Origin: Streptomyces sp. Z26
GTDB lineage: Bacteria > Actinomycetota > Actinomycetes > Streptomycetales > Streptomycetaceae
DNA length: 64,000 nt
Assembly: GCF_003665095.1 (NCBI RefSeq)
Contig: NZ_RCHV01000002.1
Span: forward strand, 4,512,501 to 4,576,500
Direction of reading: 5' to 3'
Position 1 is the stretch's first letter; every line of letters starts with the position of its first letter. The translations under genes were made by a program, and so were the position numbers. Below the pieces are notes generated by a model. That model ran no database searches. It saw nothing but the letters and a program-made list of their open reading frames with translations, and was not told the DNA's origin. Shown here in pieces: positions 53,606 to 61,432 of the stretch.

Positions 53606-55807
53606 TTAGAGAGTTGATGACCCGTCATTGACTATGGGTGGCAGCAGCACTCCGCCGGTCAGGCCCGAGGCGATGTCCCGGGCTGTGTCGGTGGCGAGGC
53701 GGGCGGCCTCGGTGGCTGCTGCCCGTAGCGCATGGAGATGGCGGAAGGCTTCGCCGTACGCGCGCTGCTCTGCCGGCGGGAGCAGCGGGACGCGGAGGCG
53801 GCGGGCGTCGACGCGCATGATGGTGCTACCTGTGGCGACACTGTGGACGTTCTCCTCCGCCGCGAGGAACCCCGCGAGGAACCAGGGGTCCAGGCGCGTG
53901 GGGTCGGGGCGGAAGAGCCAGAGATTCGGGCCGAGCAGGCTGCCCGCGTCCTGATCGCCGGCGACACGGAATCCGCTGCTCGCGCCCTGCACGTGCAGCA
54001 TCTCCGGGAGCAGCACGTCCCCTCGCTGGATCTCGACCGCGGCCGCGCCTGGGGCGTCGTCAGAGGTACCGGAGGCGGGAGACCCCGATGCCACGTCTCG
54101 TGTCATGAGGACGCGGAGTCCCGCGACAGCTTCGGGGCGCTGGGACGTGGCGCCAGCCGCCCGACTCGCACGGGTGGCGCGGCCCGTCCCCGTCGTGCGG
54201 TGCACGGTCAACGCCGCCCCCCGGGTCAGGTCGGCCACGGTCGCCGTACGCCAGTTTCGGGCCTGTTCCCCGGCGGGCGGCCACTGCTGTTCGCCGCTCA
54301 ATTCGGCCAGAACCGTGACTGCCCGGGACAGTTCGGTCCCCGCCTGGCGAGCCTGTTCCGCGAAGCGTGCGGGGCTGATGGCGACAGCGGCGGACCGCGT
54401 GTGGCGCGCGGGCGTGAGGTCCGTGACCTCGTCGAGGAGGTCAACGACGCCCACCGCGTGGGCAATGCCCGGCTCGGACCCGAAGTGGTCGGGGTCGGCG
54501 ACGAAGGCGTGCCAGTACTGTCGGACGGCTGTGCGCAACCGGTCCGGGGTGCGGTCCCTGGCGGTTACGGAACCGGCCGTACGGCTGTCTGCCAGTGCAT
54601 CCAGCGCTGCCGCGTCCAGGAACAGCACCGTCGAGGTGCCCGGCCCCTCCTGCGCGGGCCGCCGCAGCACCCACACGTGCAGTCCGACATGGAGCGGCTG
54701 CGCGATCCCGGAGGGCAGCGCAATCACGGCCCGCACCGCTCCACGCCGCACCAGTTCCGCCCTGATCCGCCTCCCCGAGGCACGCTCCGCCGTGCCCGGC
54801 GGCAGGGCCAGGACCGCATAACCGCCCGGCTCCAGGTGTGCCAGGCAGTGCTGCACCCAGGCGAGCTCCGGCTCGCCCTTCGGGGGCACTCCGTACTCCC
54901 AGCGCGCGTCGTAGGCGAGCTCGTCGTAACCCCAGTCGCGATCACCGTAGGGCGGATTACACAGGACGGCCCCGGCTCCGAGATCCGGGAAGGCATCCTG
55001 CCGCAGGCTGTCGCCCCCCTCGATACGGACGGCGAGAGATGCCGGGTCCGCCACCGGGGAGAGGATTCCAAGGCGGGCCACAGCCTGGTCGACCTGCGCC
55101 AGGACCGCATCCTGCCCATACAGATGCTCCGCTCCCCGCCAGGCCGCAGCGGCGAGCAGACCGCCCGAGCCGCAAGCCGGGTCGAAGACGCTCTTCGGGT
55201 ACGCGTCCCCTGCCCCGGATGCCAGGTCTGCTATGAGATCGGCGAGCAGCGCAGGCGTGGCGTAGACGCCGCGCACACTGGTGTCGGCAGGGGTGCGCTC
55301 GGCCAGCGCGTCGAGCGCCGAAGGCCCGCCAGCCTCCCGTACGCACCGCACCAGCGCGCGCAGAACCGGCGCATCCTGCTTCTCGAACCCGGCCGTCTCC
55401 CTACCGCCCGGCCCGGTTTCGGCGTGGTCCCCTATCGCCCTCCCGACTGCTCGCACGAGCGCCGGGTCCGCGAGCGCGAGCACCTTCTCCTGCCCCTCTG
55501 GCCCGAGCCGTACAGCGGCGAGTACCGCGAGGCTCAGGCGTCCAACCAGCTCGTTCCCGGCCGTGTGCCGGCGGAGCTCCGCCTTGAATGCGCCCACGGG
55601 GGACCCTGCGGGCAGCTGACCGCGACCCGCCAGCCAGGCTTCGACCTCGCGCACGTCGTACGCGGGGCTGGCCTCCGTGCCTCCCACGGGGGAGGGGAAG
55701 TCGGCGTGCCGTCGGCGCCAGTTGCTGACCGTGGCCCGCGTGACATCCGCGAGACGCGAGATGTCTGCGGCCGTCACCAAGGTCGGCGGATCGGATTGCT
55801 GGGGCAT
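53606..55807 (-). CDS. N6-adenine DNA methyltransferase with N-terminal HTH and C-terminal specificity-like domain
   Basis: 733 aa. Residues 12-50 (VTAADISRLADVTRATVSNWRRRHADFPSPVGG...AYDVREVEAWL) are a MerR/Fis-like DNA-binding HTH. Residues about 180-420 are an N6-methyltransferase: FDPACGSGGLLAAAAW (about 207-220) and catalytic NPPY in AVLCNPPYGD (about 282-290). Residues about 540-733 look like one target-recognition domain of an S subunit (GDVLLPEMLHVQG...LFRPDPTRLDPWFLAGFLAAEENV; RRLRVPLLPPAEQRAYGEAF). It is therefore an M-S fusion able to act alone, as in type IIG/BREX-like enzymes, but no nuclease domain is seen. It is the first gene of the cluster, 90 bp upstream of hsdM, with its own promoter at 55856-55884. 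Confidence 0.85.
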   Translation of the reverse strand: MPQQSDPPTLVTAADISRLADVTRATVSNWRRRHADFPSPVGGTEASPAYDVREVEAWLAGRGQLPAGSPVGAFKAELRRHTAGNELVGRLSLAVLAAVRLGPEGQEKVLALADPALVRAVGRAIGDHAETGPGGRETAGFEKQDAPVLRALVRCVREAGGPSALDALAERTPADTSVRGVYATPALLADLIADLASGAGDAYPKSVFDPACGSGGLLAAAAWRGAEHLYGQDAVLAQVDQAVARLGILSPVADPASLAVRIEGGDSLRQDAFPDLGAGAVLCNPPYGDRDWGYDELAYDARWEYGVPPKGEPELAWVQHCLAHLEPGGYAVLALPPGTAERASGRRIRAELVRRGAVRAVIALPSGIAQPLHVGLHVWVLRRPAQEGPGTSTVLFLDAAALDALADSRTAGSVTARDRTPDRLRTAVRQYWHAFVADPDHFGSEPGIAHAVGVVDLLDEVTDLTPARHTRSAAVAISPARFAEQARQAGTELSRAVTVLAELSGEQQWPPAGEQARNWRTATVADLTRGAALTVHRTTGTGRATRASRAAGATSQRPEAVAGLRVLMTRDVASGSPASGTSDDAPGAAAVEIQRGDVLLPEMLHVQGASSGFRVAGDQDAGSLLGPNLWLFRPDPTRLDPWFLAGFLAAEENVHSVATGSTIMRVDARRLRVPLLPPAEQRAYGEAFRHLHALRAAATEAARLATDTARDIASGLTGGVLLPPIVNDGSSTL

Positions 55808-55855
55808 CCAAACATCCTGTCAGCAGCTGGAAAAGGAGGCTCTGTCACTAATGCC

Positions 55856-55884
55856 AGTGTACACAGCCACCCGACTCGCATCAA
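55856..55884 (-). promoter_or_regulatory. Sigma-70-type promoter for the methyltransferase/hsd cluster
   Basis: On the minus strand TTGATG (55884-55879), a 17-bp spacer, then TACACT (55861-55856): near-consensus housekeeping boxes, 49 nt before the methyltransferase ATG. The divergent 352-bp region also has TTGACG at about 55888-55893 on the + strand for the DUF6119 gene, but its -10 is poor. Otherwise 55885-56159 shows no gene. Confidence 0.65.
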
Positions 55885-56159
55885 TCGTTTGACGGTGCTT
55901 TCAGTCTTTGCTTTCCTGGTGAGGCTTTCACTGGCCGCGTCCATTGAGTCCGAGACCGCATCTGGCGCGATGCCCCCAAGGGCACGCGTCGTCTGCTGTC
56001 TCACAGGCCAAGGTTCGCTCGCTTCCGCACACGAACCACGCTCTGTGCGGACTGGTCGGCGACCGGCCTGGTCACCGCGTTTCCTCTGCCACGCCTCATC
56101 CGACACCCGTAGGGCCCCTGCTATCGCATCCCGCGCATGCCAGCCGCCTGGAGGTTTGT

Positions 56160-57851
56160 ATGACCGCTCGCACCCACCCCCGCACCGTGTACCAGCTTCC
56201 CAGCGTCACCCCGACCGTCGAAGCGATGTTGGAGGCCGTCGACCAGAAGTACCTGAAGACTCCGGGCGCCATCCTGGAAGTGTCTGCGTCGGAGGACCCG
56301 ATCCAGCAGATCGCCGTCATCGTCCCCAACGACAAGGAGCAGGTGGGGTGGGGTGAGGTGTTCTCCAGCGGCTTCGGGACCTCCTTCACCATCCCCTCGC
56401 GGCGGCCCGCTGGCCTCCACCTGCTCGCCGTCGACGGCATGGTGTACGCCCTGGGCTCAGACATGGGCTACCGGATGCTGGAAAACTCTTACATCAACAA
56501 GCGGTTCGGGCTCGCGTTCGTGATGCGGGCCGGGAATCCGTACCAGCTGCGGGGCTTCGTGGCCCGGTCGATCGGCGAAGCACGTACCGACATCGCGCTG
56601 ACACCCTCAGGCAAGCCGGTGCTCAGCCTGGCCATCCGCGAGTACGCCCAGCACGTCGACCGGCTCGGTGCCTACCTCAAGAACCTCGAGCTCACCCGTT
56701 CACGGCTCGGGCGCGTGGAACAGTTCAGCGCGGACGGCGGCGCGGGGCTGCGCATCCCCCTCGGGGTCGAGCGCGAGGACCTGATCGCGGACCTCCGTGA
56801 GATCGGGCGCGTGCTGCGGGACGAGAACCCGCAACCGGAGCTGGAGTTCGTCGAACACATCACGCCCGTCAGGGATGCCGCAACCCTCAAACTCCTCGAC
56901 GCCGCCCTGGACACGGCCCTCGGGGAGCCTGCCGACGACAGGATCGTCTCCGCCGTTCCCGCGGAAATCTGGCAGCCATACCAGATGGCCAGCATGTTTC
57001 GCATCACGGTCAACAGCAGCGAGCCCGGCCACCGTGACGACTTCGACCTGTCTTATCTCCTCAACCGCGCTCGGGTGCAGCGTCACGGGATGCGCCTGGG
57101 CGCGCTGCGCGCGGGGACGGTGACTGGGTACCGTTACCCCCATCGCGGAGGCCGGGAACAGCTGTTCACCACCTCCGCCCTGCGCTGGATCGAGGCCCAG
57201 ATCTCCCTGGAATCGCGCCGGTTCTGCCTAACCGACGGCGAGTGGTACGAGCTCGGCGCACGCTTCGTGGACCAGATCCGCGCGACCATCGCCCGGCTCT
57301 TCCAGCCCTCGCCCTCAGTAGTCCTTCCTACTTGGTACAAGGGTCAAACGGAGCGCCAGTACAACGAGAGCGCCCCCGATACACATCCGCATCTGCTCTG
57401 CATGGACCGCAGGAACGCACGCAACCCGCTCGGCCCCAGCCAGAGCCACTTCGAGGTCTGCGACTTGCTCACCCATGACGGCACTCTGATCATGGTCAAG
57501 CCCGCCCACGGTGGCTCCGGCCCGCTCAGCCACCTGTTCAACCAGAGCATCGTTGCTGTGCAGCTCCTTCAGGACGCGGAGGTGCGCCGCCAGTTCACCG
57601 AGCGCGTGGCCGCAGAGAGTAACGGCGACATCCTCTTGCCTGCCGACTTCGTGCCGCGTCGCGTCGTCTTCGCCATCAAGCTGGGCAACGGGTCCACACT
57701 AGCCCCGGACACTCTGTTCCCGTTCTCGCAGATCACCCTCGCCCAGACCGCACGGGCCCTGGAACAGGCCGGGATCACTGTGGAAGTGATCGGCATCCCG
57801 GAGTCCCAGGAGAAGCGCCCGCCCAAGCCGGGCTTCACGGCAGCTGCCTAG
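56160..57851 (+). CDS. DUF6119/TIGR04141 family protein, sporadic defence-island protein
   Basis: 563 aa, soluble. SHFEVCDLLTHDGTLIMVKPAHGGSGPLSHLFNQSIVAVQLLQDAEVRRQF (about residues 428-475) matches the conserved core of the sporadically distributed TIGR04141 family ([VI]E.CDL...G.LIHVK..G.SS.LSHLF.Q...SA). The upstream region with GTSFTIPSRRPAGLHLLAVDGMVYALGSDMGYRMLENSYINKRFGL is also family-like (..FGF..Y.R.GY.LL......FGL.V..N). Family members occur next to restriction genes; activity unknown. Start ATG with GGAGG 6 nt upstream. It is divergent from the HTH-methyltransferase and converges on ychF. Similarity call is by eye from family memory. Confidence 0.8.
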   Translation: MTARTHPRTVYQLPSVTPTVEAMLEAVDQKYLKTPGAILEVSASEDPIQQIAVIVPNDKEQVGWGEVFSSGFGTSFTIPSRRPAGLHLLAVDGMVYALGSDMGYRMLENSYINKRFGLAFVMRAGNPYQLRGFVARSIGEARTDIALTPSGKPVLSLAIREYAQHVDRLGAYLKNLELTRSRLGRVEQFSADGGAGLRIPLGVEREDLIADLREIGRVLRDENPQPELEFVEHITPVRDAATLKLLDAALDTALGEPADDRIVSAVPAEIWQPYQMASMFRITVNSSEPGHRDDFDLSYLLNRARVQRHGMRLGALRAGTVTGYRYPHRGGREQLFTTSALRWIEAQISLESRRFCLTDGEWYELGARFVDQIRATIARLFQPSPSVVLPTWYKGQTERQYNESAPDTHPHLLCMDRRNARNPLGPSQSHFEVCDLLTHDGTLIMVKPAHGGSGPLSHLFNQSIVAVQLLQDAEVRRQFTERVAAESNGDILLPADFVPRRVVFAIKLGNGSTLAPDTLFPFSQITLAQTARALEQAGITVEVIGIPESQEKRPPKPGFTAAA

Positions 57852-57901
57852 TCCCGCCAACCGCCCTCAAAACGGACGGGCCGAGCTACGCGCCGGGGCC
57901 C

Positions 57902-58016
57902 ATCCCAGCACCGTCAGCCCATCCACATCCCAGCACATTCCCAGCACGGTACGGATGACCAGGGATGACGACAGGTGACGAGAGGTCAGCTATCCCAGCA
58001 CCATCCCAGCACGGGA
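57902..58016. repeat. Right arm-type repeat cluster (five CCCAGCAC sites)
   Basis: ATCCCAGCAC at 57902-57911, 57927-57936, 57992-58001 and 58003-58012, and TTCCCAGCAC at 57938-57947. The last pair plus GGGA repeats the 25-bp block at 42280-42304. Unequal numbers of arm sites at the two ends (5 against 2) are common for tyrosine-integrase att regions. The 250 bp between the DUF6119 and ychF stops hold nothing else. Confidence 0.72.
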
Positions 58017-58100
58017 AAAACCAAGGGCCCGACTCCGAAGAGCAGGACCCTCTCTGACCTGCATGTTTGCCAGATCAGCGACGTGGTGATATGTCACCCA

Positions 58101-59192
58101 CTAAACATTGAAGCGGAACTCCACCACGTCGCCGTCCTGCATCACGTAGTCCTTGCCCTCCATGCGGGCCTTGCCCTTCGCGCGGGCCTCCGTGACCGAG
58201 CCCGTCGCGACCAGGTCGTCGAACGAGATGACCTCGGCCTTGATGAAGCCCTTCTGGAAGTCGGTGTGGATCACGCCCGCCGCCTCCGGGGCCGTGGCGC
58301 CCTGCTTGATCGTCCAGGCGCGGGACTCCTTCGGGCCCGCCGTCAGGTACGTCTGGAGGCCCAGGGTCCGGAAGCCGACGCGGGCGAGGGTGGCAAGGCC
58401 CGGTTCGTCCTGGCCGACCGTCTGGAGGAGTTCCAGGGCTTCGGCGTCGTCGTCCAGTTCGACGAGGTCGGCCTCCAGTTTGGCGTTGAGGAAGACCGCC
58501 TCGGCCGGGGCGATGAGGGCGCGCTGCTCGTCCTTGAAGGTCTCGTCGGTCAGTTCGTCCTCGTCGACGTTGAAGACGTAGATGAACGGCTTCGTCGTCA
58601 GCAGGTGCAGTTCGCGCAGGGGCTCCGCGCGTTCCGTGCCCTGGCGGATGCCCGCGGCGAAGAGGGTGCGGCCGTCCTCCAGGATGGTCTGCGCCTCCTC
58701 GACGGCCTTCACCTCGGCCTGCTTGTCCTTCTTCACGCGGGCCTCCTTCTGGAGGCGCGGGAGGACCTTCTCGATGGTCTGGAGGTCCGCGAGGATCAGT
58801 TCGGTGTCGATGGTGTCGATGTCGTCGCGCGGGGAGATCTTGCCGTCGACGTGGATCACGTTGTCGTCCTGGAACGCCCTGATGACCTGGCAGATGGCGT
58901 CGGCCTCGCGGATGTTGGCCAGGAACTGGTTGCCCATGCCCTCGCCCTTGCTCGCGCCGCGGACGATGCCCGCGATGTCGACGAAGTCGACGGTGGCGGG
59001 CAGTACCTTCTGCGAGTGGAAGACCTCGGCGAGCTTGTCGAGTCGCGGGTCCGGGAGGCCGACGACGCCGACGTGCGGGTCGATGGTGGCGAACGGGTAG
59101 TTGGCCGCCAGCACGTTGTTCCTGGTGAGAGCGTTGAACAGGGTCGACTTGCCGACATTCGGCAGGCCGACGATTCCGATCGTGAGCGACAC
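58101..59192 (-). CDS. ychF: YchF/OLA1-family ATPase-GTPase; 3' end replaced by the island
   Basis: 363 aa, the usual length. P-loop GLPNVGKSTLFNALT (about 9-22), G3 VDIAG, NKAD equivalent FNVDEDEL (NvdE rather than NKxD, as expected for ATP-preferring YchF), TGS domain at about 280-363 ending KDYVMQDGDVVEFRFNV. YchF binds ribosomes and modulates the oxidative-stress response. GTG start with GGGAAG upstream. The last seven codons and TAG stop derive from the inserted element: they code the same residues as the displaced copy at 42230 with other synonymous codons (CGC/AAT/GTT/TAG against CGG/AAC/GTG/TGA). Confidence 0.95.
   Translation of the reverse strand: MSLTIGIVGLPNVGKSTLFNALTRNNVLAANYPFATIDPHVGVVGLPDPRLDKLAEVFHSQKVLPATVDFVDIAGIVRGASKGEGMGNQFLANIREADAICQVIRAFQDDNVIHVDGKISPRDDIDTIDTELILADLQTIEKVLPRLQKEARVKKDKQAEVKAVEEAQTILEDGRTLFAAGIRQGTERAEPLRELHLLTTKPFIYVFNVDEDELTDETFKDEQRALIAPAEAVFLNAKLEADLVELDDDAEALELLQTVGQDEPGLATLARVGFRTLGLQTYLTAGPKESRAWTIKQGATAPEAAGVIHTDFQKGFIKAEVISFDDLVATGSVTEARAKGKARMEGKDYVMQDGDVVEFRFNV
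58108..58127 (-). repeat. Right att junction within the ychF 3' end
   Basis: TTGAAGCGGAACTCCACCAC, 19 of 20 identical to 42230-42249 and in the same orientation. It codes VVEFRF plus part of the next codon on the minus strand. Sequence to its right continues into ychF, sequence to its left is element DNA. Crossover must lie inside this block. Confidence 0.88.
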
Positions 59193-59309
59193 GTGGCGAC
59201 TTCCCGTAGCGAGTGGACCGTGGCCGGGTGGGACCCTGGCGAGGACGAGCCCGCCGTACGCGGACCGATCCACCAGTCTACGGGCGGGCCTCGGGCTCCC
59301 GGAAAGGGT

Positions 59310-59405
59310 GTACGCGACCCGGCCGGCCCCGCGCCCGTACGCGACCGGGTTCCGCGCCACCCGCGCCGCGCCCGTACGCGACCCGGCCGGCCCCGCGCCC
59401 GTACG
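59310..59405. repeat. Identical 32-bp direct repeat in the ychF-DUF6542 gap
   Basis: Copies at 59310-59341 and 59374-59405, each starting GTACGCGACCCGGCCGGCCC and ending CCCGTACG, with a 32-bp spacer that itself carries partial copies. The gap 59193-59529 has no gene; transcription start of the DUF6542 gene lies at its right end (TACGTT at 59518). Confidence 0.85.
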
Positions 59406-59529
59406 TCACCCGCCGCTCCGCGTCCTCCGACACCCGTTTGGGTCACGATTCGTCGAACAGGAGGACAAGATGATCCCCCCTGCGTGTCCATGCCGGAACC
59501 CTGCGGGGTGCGGGCCCTACGTTGGTGCG

Positions 59530-60225
59530 GTGGAGCCGTACAGCGCGCGGGCGACCCCGCAGAGCGACCAGCAGGCCGTACCGGCCGCCCGGAGGCCGAG
59601 GCCGCCCCGGCCGCTGCGGCCCGCCCGTGAGCCGCGCCGGACGCCCGAGGGGCGCCCCGCGCGTGCGCCCGCGCCGCCCAGCGCGCGCCGCCCCCGCGCC
59701 GCCGCGTCCCGCTCCGGGCGCGCGCCGCGCGCCGTCCCGGGCGCCGCGTTGCGCCGGGTGCTGACCCGTAGGCCCTCCAGGGAGGCGCTCACCACCGCCA
59801 TGTCCCGGCTGCCCGCACCGCGGCTGACCGCGCTCGGCGCGGGCGTGCTCGCCGTGCTCCTGATGACCGTGGTGGGCGCGCTCGACGCGCTGCTCCTGGA
59901 CGGTTCGCCCGCGGTCTACGGCGTGTTCTTCGTGCTGGTCAGCGCGGCCTCCGCCGGGTGGGTACGGCCTGCGGAGCTGTACGGGGCGCCGGTGGCGGCG
60001 CCGCTCGCGTACGTGGCCGGGCTGTTCTTCGTCAGCCCCGGCGGTGAGGGCTTCGGCAACACCGTGATGGGGCTGGTCTCAGGCCTGTCGTTGCAGGCGG
60101 GGTGGGTGTACGGCGGTACGTGCGTGGCCGGGGTGATCGCGCTCGTACGCCGGATCGCGTACGTACGCCGCCGGCGCGCGCGGCGTCGTGCGCGCGCCGT
60201 GGCGGCGGCGGTGGGTCGGGCCTGA
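59530..60225 (+). CDS. DUF6542 membrane protein
   Basis: 231 aa. A long Arg/Pro/Ala-rich cytoplasmic lead (1-95) is followed by four hydrophobic segments (about 103-125, 127-150, 155-175, 187-210), RLTALGAGVLAVLLMTVVGALDALLL being the first. The end is an Arg/Ala-rich cytoplasmic tail (YVRRRRARRRARAVAAAVG). Actinobacterial genes of this kind lie beside ychF/ispH (as Rv1111c in M. tuberculosis). Function unknown. TACGTT at 59518-59523 lies 6 nt from the GTG start, so a leaderless mRNA is likely. Confidence 0.82.
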   Translation: MEPYSARATPQSDQQAVPAARRPRPPRPLRPAREPRRTPEGRPARAPAPPSARRPRAAASRSGRAPRAVPGAALRRVLTRRPSREALTTAMSRLPAPRLTALGAGVLAVLLMTVVGALDALLLDGSPAVYGVFFVLVSAASAGWVRPAELYGAPVAAPLAYVAGLFFVSPGGEGFGNTVMGLVSGLSLQAGWVYGGTCVAGVIALVRRIAYVRRRRARRRARAVAAAVGRA

Positions 60226-60305
60226 AGCCGGGAGGGCCGGGCCTGAGCCGACGGTGGGCCGGGCCTGAAGTACGGGAGGGCGGCGCCGTCCCCCGCCCGT
60301 ACCCC

Positions 60306-61319
60306 TCAGCCCGCGTCCTCCACGTGCCGCTTCCGCTTCTCCGCCGCCTCCGCCCGCAGGTCCCTGCGCAGCTCCTTGGGCAGCGAGAACGTCATGTGCT
60401 CCTTCACCGGCTGCACGACCTTCAGCCCCTCCCAGCCGCGCTCGCGCAACCACTCCAGCACGCCGTCGATCAGCACCTCCGGCACCGAGGCGCCCGAGGA
60501 CAGGCCGATCGTGGTGACGCCGTCCAGCCAGGCTTCGTCGATCTCGCTCGCGTTGTCGACGAGGTGGCCCGCGGAGGCGCCGTGGTTGAGGGCGGTCTCC
60601 ACGAGGCGTACGGAGTTGGAGGAGTTCTTGGAGCCGACGACCAGCACGAGGTCGGACTCGGCGGCGACCATCTTGATGGCGGTCTGCCGGTTCTGCGTGG
60701 CGTAGCAGATGTCGTCGCTGGGCGGGCTCAGCAGGTTCGGGTAGCGGCCCTGGAGCGCCTCGACGGTCTCCATCGTCTCGTCGACGGACAGGGTGGTCTG
60801 GGACAGCCAGACGACCTTGTCCGGGTCGCGGACCTCGACGTTCGTCACGTCCTCCGGGCCGTCCACGAGCGTGATGTGGTCGGGCGCCTCACCGCTGGTG
60901 CCGATGACCTCCTCGTGGCCCTCGTGGCCGATGAGCAGGATGTCGTAGTCGTCCTTGGCGAACCGGATCGCTTCCTTGTGCACCTTGGTGACCAGCGGGC
61001 AGGTGGCGTCGATGGTCGCGAGGGCGCCGCGTTCCGCCTCCTCGTGGACGGTGGGGGCGACGCCGTGGGCGGAGAAGATCACGATCTCGCCGGGCGGCAC
61101 GTCCGTCGCCTCGTCGACGAAGATCGCGCCCTTCTGCTCCAGGCTCTGCACGACGTACTTGTTGTGGACGATCTCGTGCCGTACGTACACGGGTGCGCCG
61201 TACTGCTCCAGAGCCTGCTCGACCGCGATCACCGCGCGGTCCACGCCCGCGCAGTATCCACGGGGGGCGGCGAGGAGGATCCGGCGCTCGGCGGGGCGGC
61301 TGACGGGCGTAGCGGTCAT
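60306..61319 (-). CDS. ispH: 4-hydroxy-3-methylbut-2-enyl diphosphate reductase (IspH/LytB)
   Basis: 337 aa. Last step of the MEP pathway, giving IPP and DMAPP. The three cluster cysteines are C23 (RGYCAGVD), about C107 (IDATCPLVTKVH) and about C203 (DDICYATQNRQ). HEIVHNKYVV, HGVAP, IGHEGHEEVIGT and SKNSSNSVRL(V)E are substrate-binding motifs. A short charged tail (RRDLRAEAAEKRKRH) extends the C-terminus. The start at ATG 61319 is 7 nt after a TACGAT -10, fitting a leaderless message; an ATG three codons upstream is possible. Divergent from xseA. The uppS-type gene in this window uses its product. Confidence 0.96.
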   Translation of the reverse strand: MTATPVSRPAERRILLAAPRGYCAGVDRAVIAVEQALEQYGAPVYVRHEIVHNKYVVQSLEQKGAIFVDEATDVPPGEIVIFSAHGVAPTVHEEAERGALATIDATCPLVTKVHKEAIRFAKDDYDILLIGHEGHEEVIGTSGEAPDHITLVDGPEDVTNVEVRDPDKVVWLSQTTLSVDETMETVEALQGRYPNLLSPPSDDICYATQNRQTAIKMVAAESDLVLVVGSKNSSNSVRLVETALNHGASAGHLVDNASEIDEAWLDGVTTIGLSSGASVPEVLIDGVLEWLRERGWEGLKVVQPVKEHMTFSLPKELRRDLRAEAAEKRKRHVEDAG

Positions 61320-61403
61320 GGCTCCCATCGTACGGGCCGTGCCGTGGCGCCCGGCCCGCCGGTGCACGGGGGCGGGGGCGTACGGCGTGACGGGTACGGG
61401 GAG

Positions 61404-61426
61404 TTGTCGGTGACGGGCCGTAGCCT
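61404..61426 (+). promoter_or_regulatory. RecA-NDp (PafBC-type DNA-damage) promoter of xseA
   Basis: TTGTCGGTGAC (61404-61414), N6, TAGCCT (61421-61426). The published actinobacterial RecA-NDp promoter is TTGTCAGTGGC-N6-TAGGGT; here 9 of 11 positions of the first box match with exact spacing and a TAG-type -10. Six nt separate TAGCCT from the ATG, so transcription should start at or next to the start codon. Confidence 0.75.
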
Positions 61427-61432
61427 CTTTGT

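Larger units (their letters stand above)
42230..58127. mobile_element. Integrated defence island inserted at the 3' end of ychF
   Basis: About 15.9 kb bounded by near-identical 20-bp copies of the ychF 3' end (42230-42249 and 58108-58127, 19 of 20 identical). Next to them both ends share CTCTGACCTGC (42255-42265; 58052-58062) and tandem ATCCCAGCAC sites. Most genes run on the minus strand: HTH-methyltransferase, hsdM, hsdS, hsdR, kinase, a RelE-like remnant and an AIPR protein; a DUF6119 gene runs divergently. The DNA is visibly less GC-rich in parts (hsdS, AIPR), starts include TTG, and CGTACG is scarcer than in the flanks. No integrase, replication or transfer gene was found, so it is likely a cis-mobilisable or decayed element. 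The boundaries are well supported; the mobilisation route is inferred. Confidence 0.85.

Noticed and set aside
42478..57851. BREX or phage growth limitation (Pgl) locus
   Set aside because: A kinase and an adenine methyltransferase occur, as in Pgl, but PglZ, PglY/BrxC and BrxL/BrxHI are absent, and the kinase lacks the long PglW architecture.
56160..57851. Prokaryotic Argonaute (PIWI) gene
   Set aside because: Length and island context made this worth testing, but the DEDX tetrad and MID motifs are absent, while the CDL...SHLF core fits DUF6119/TIGR04141.
57902..58016. CRISPR-like array from repeated CCCAGCAC
   Set aside because: Repeats are 10 bp, spacing is irregular (1-45 bp), and the same pair occurs at the other island end; arm-type recombination sites explain this better. 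No cas genes.
58101..58150. ychF truncated by the island
   Set aside because: The C-terminus KDYVMQDGDVVEFRFNV is complete; the element restored the gene.
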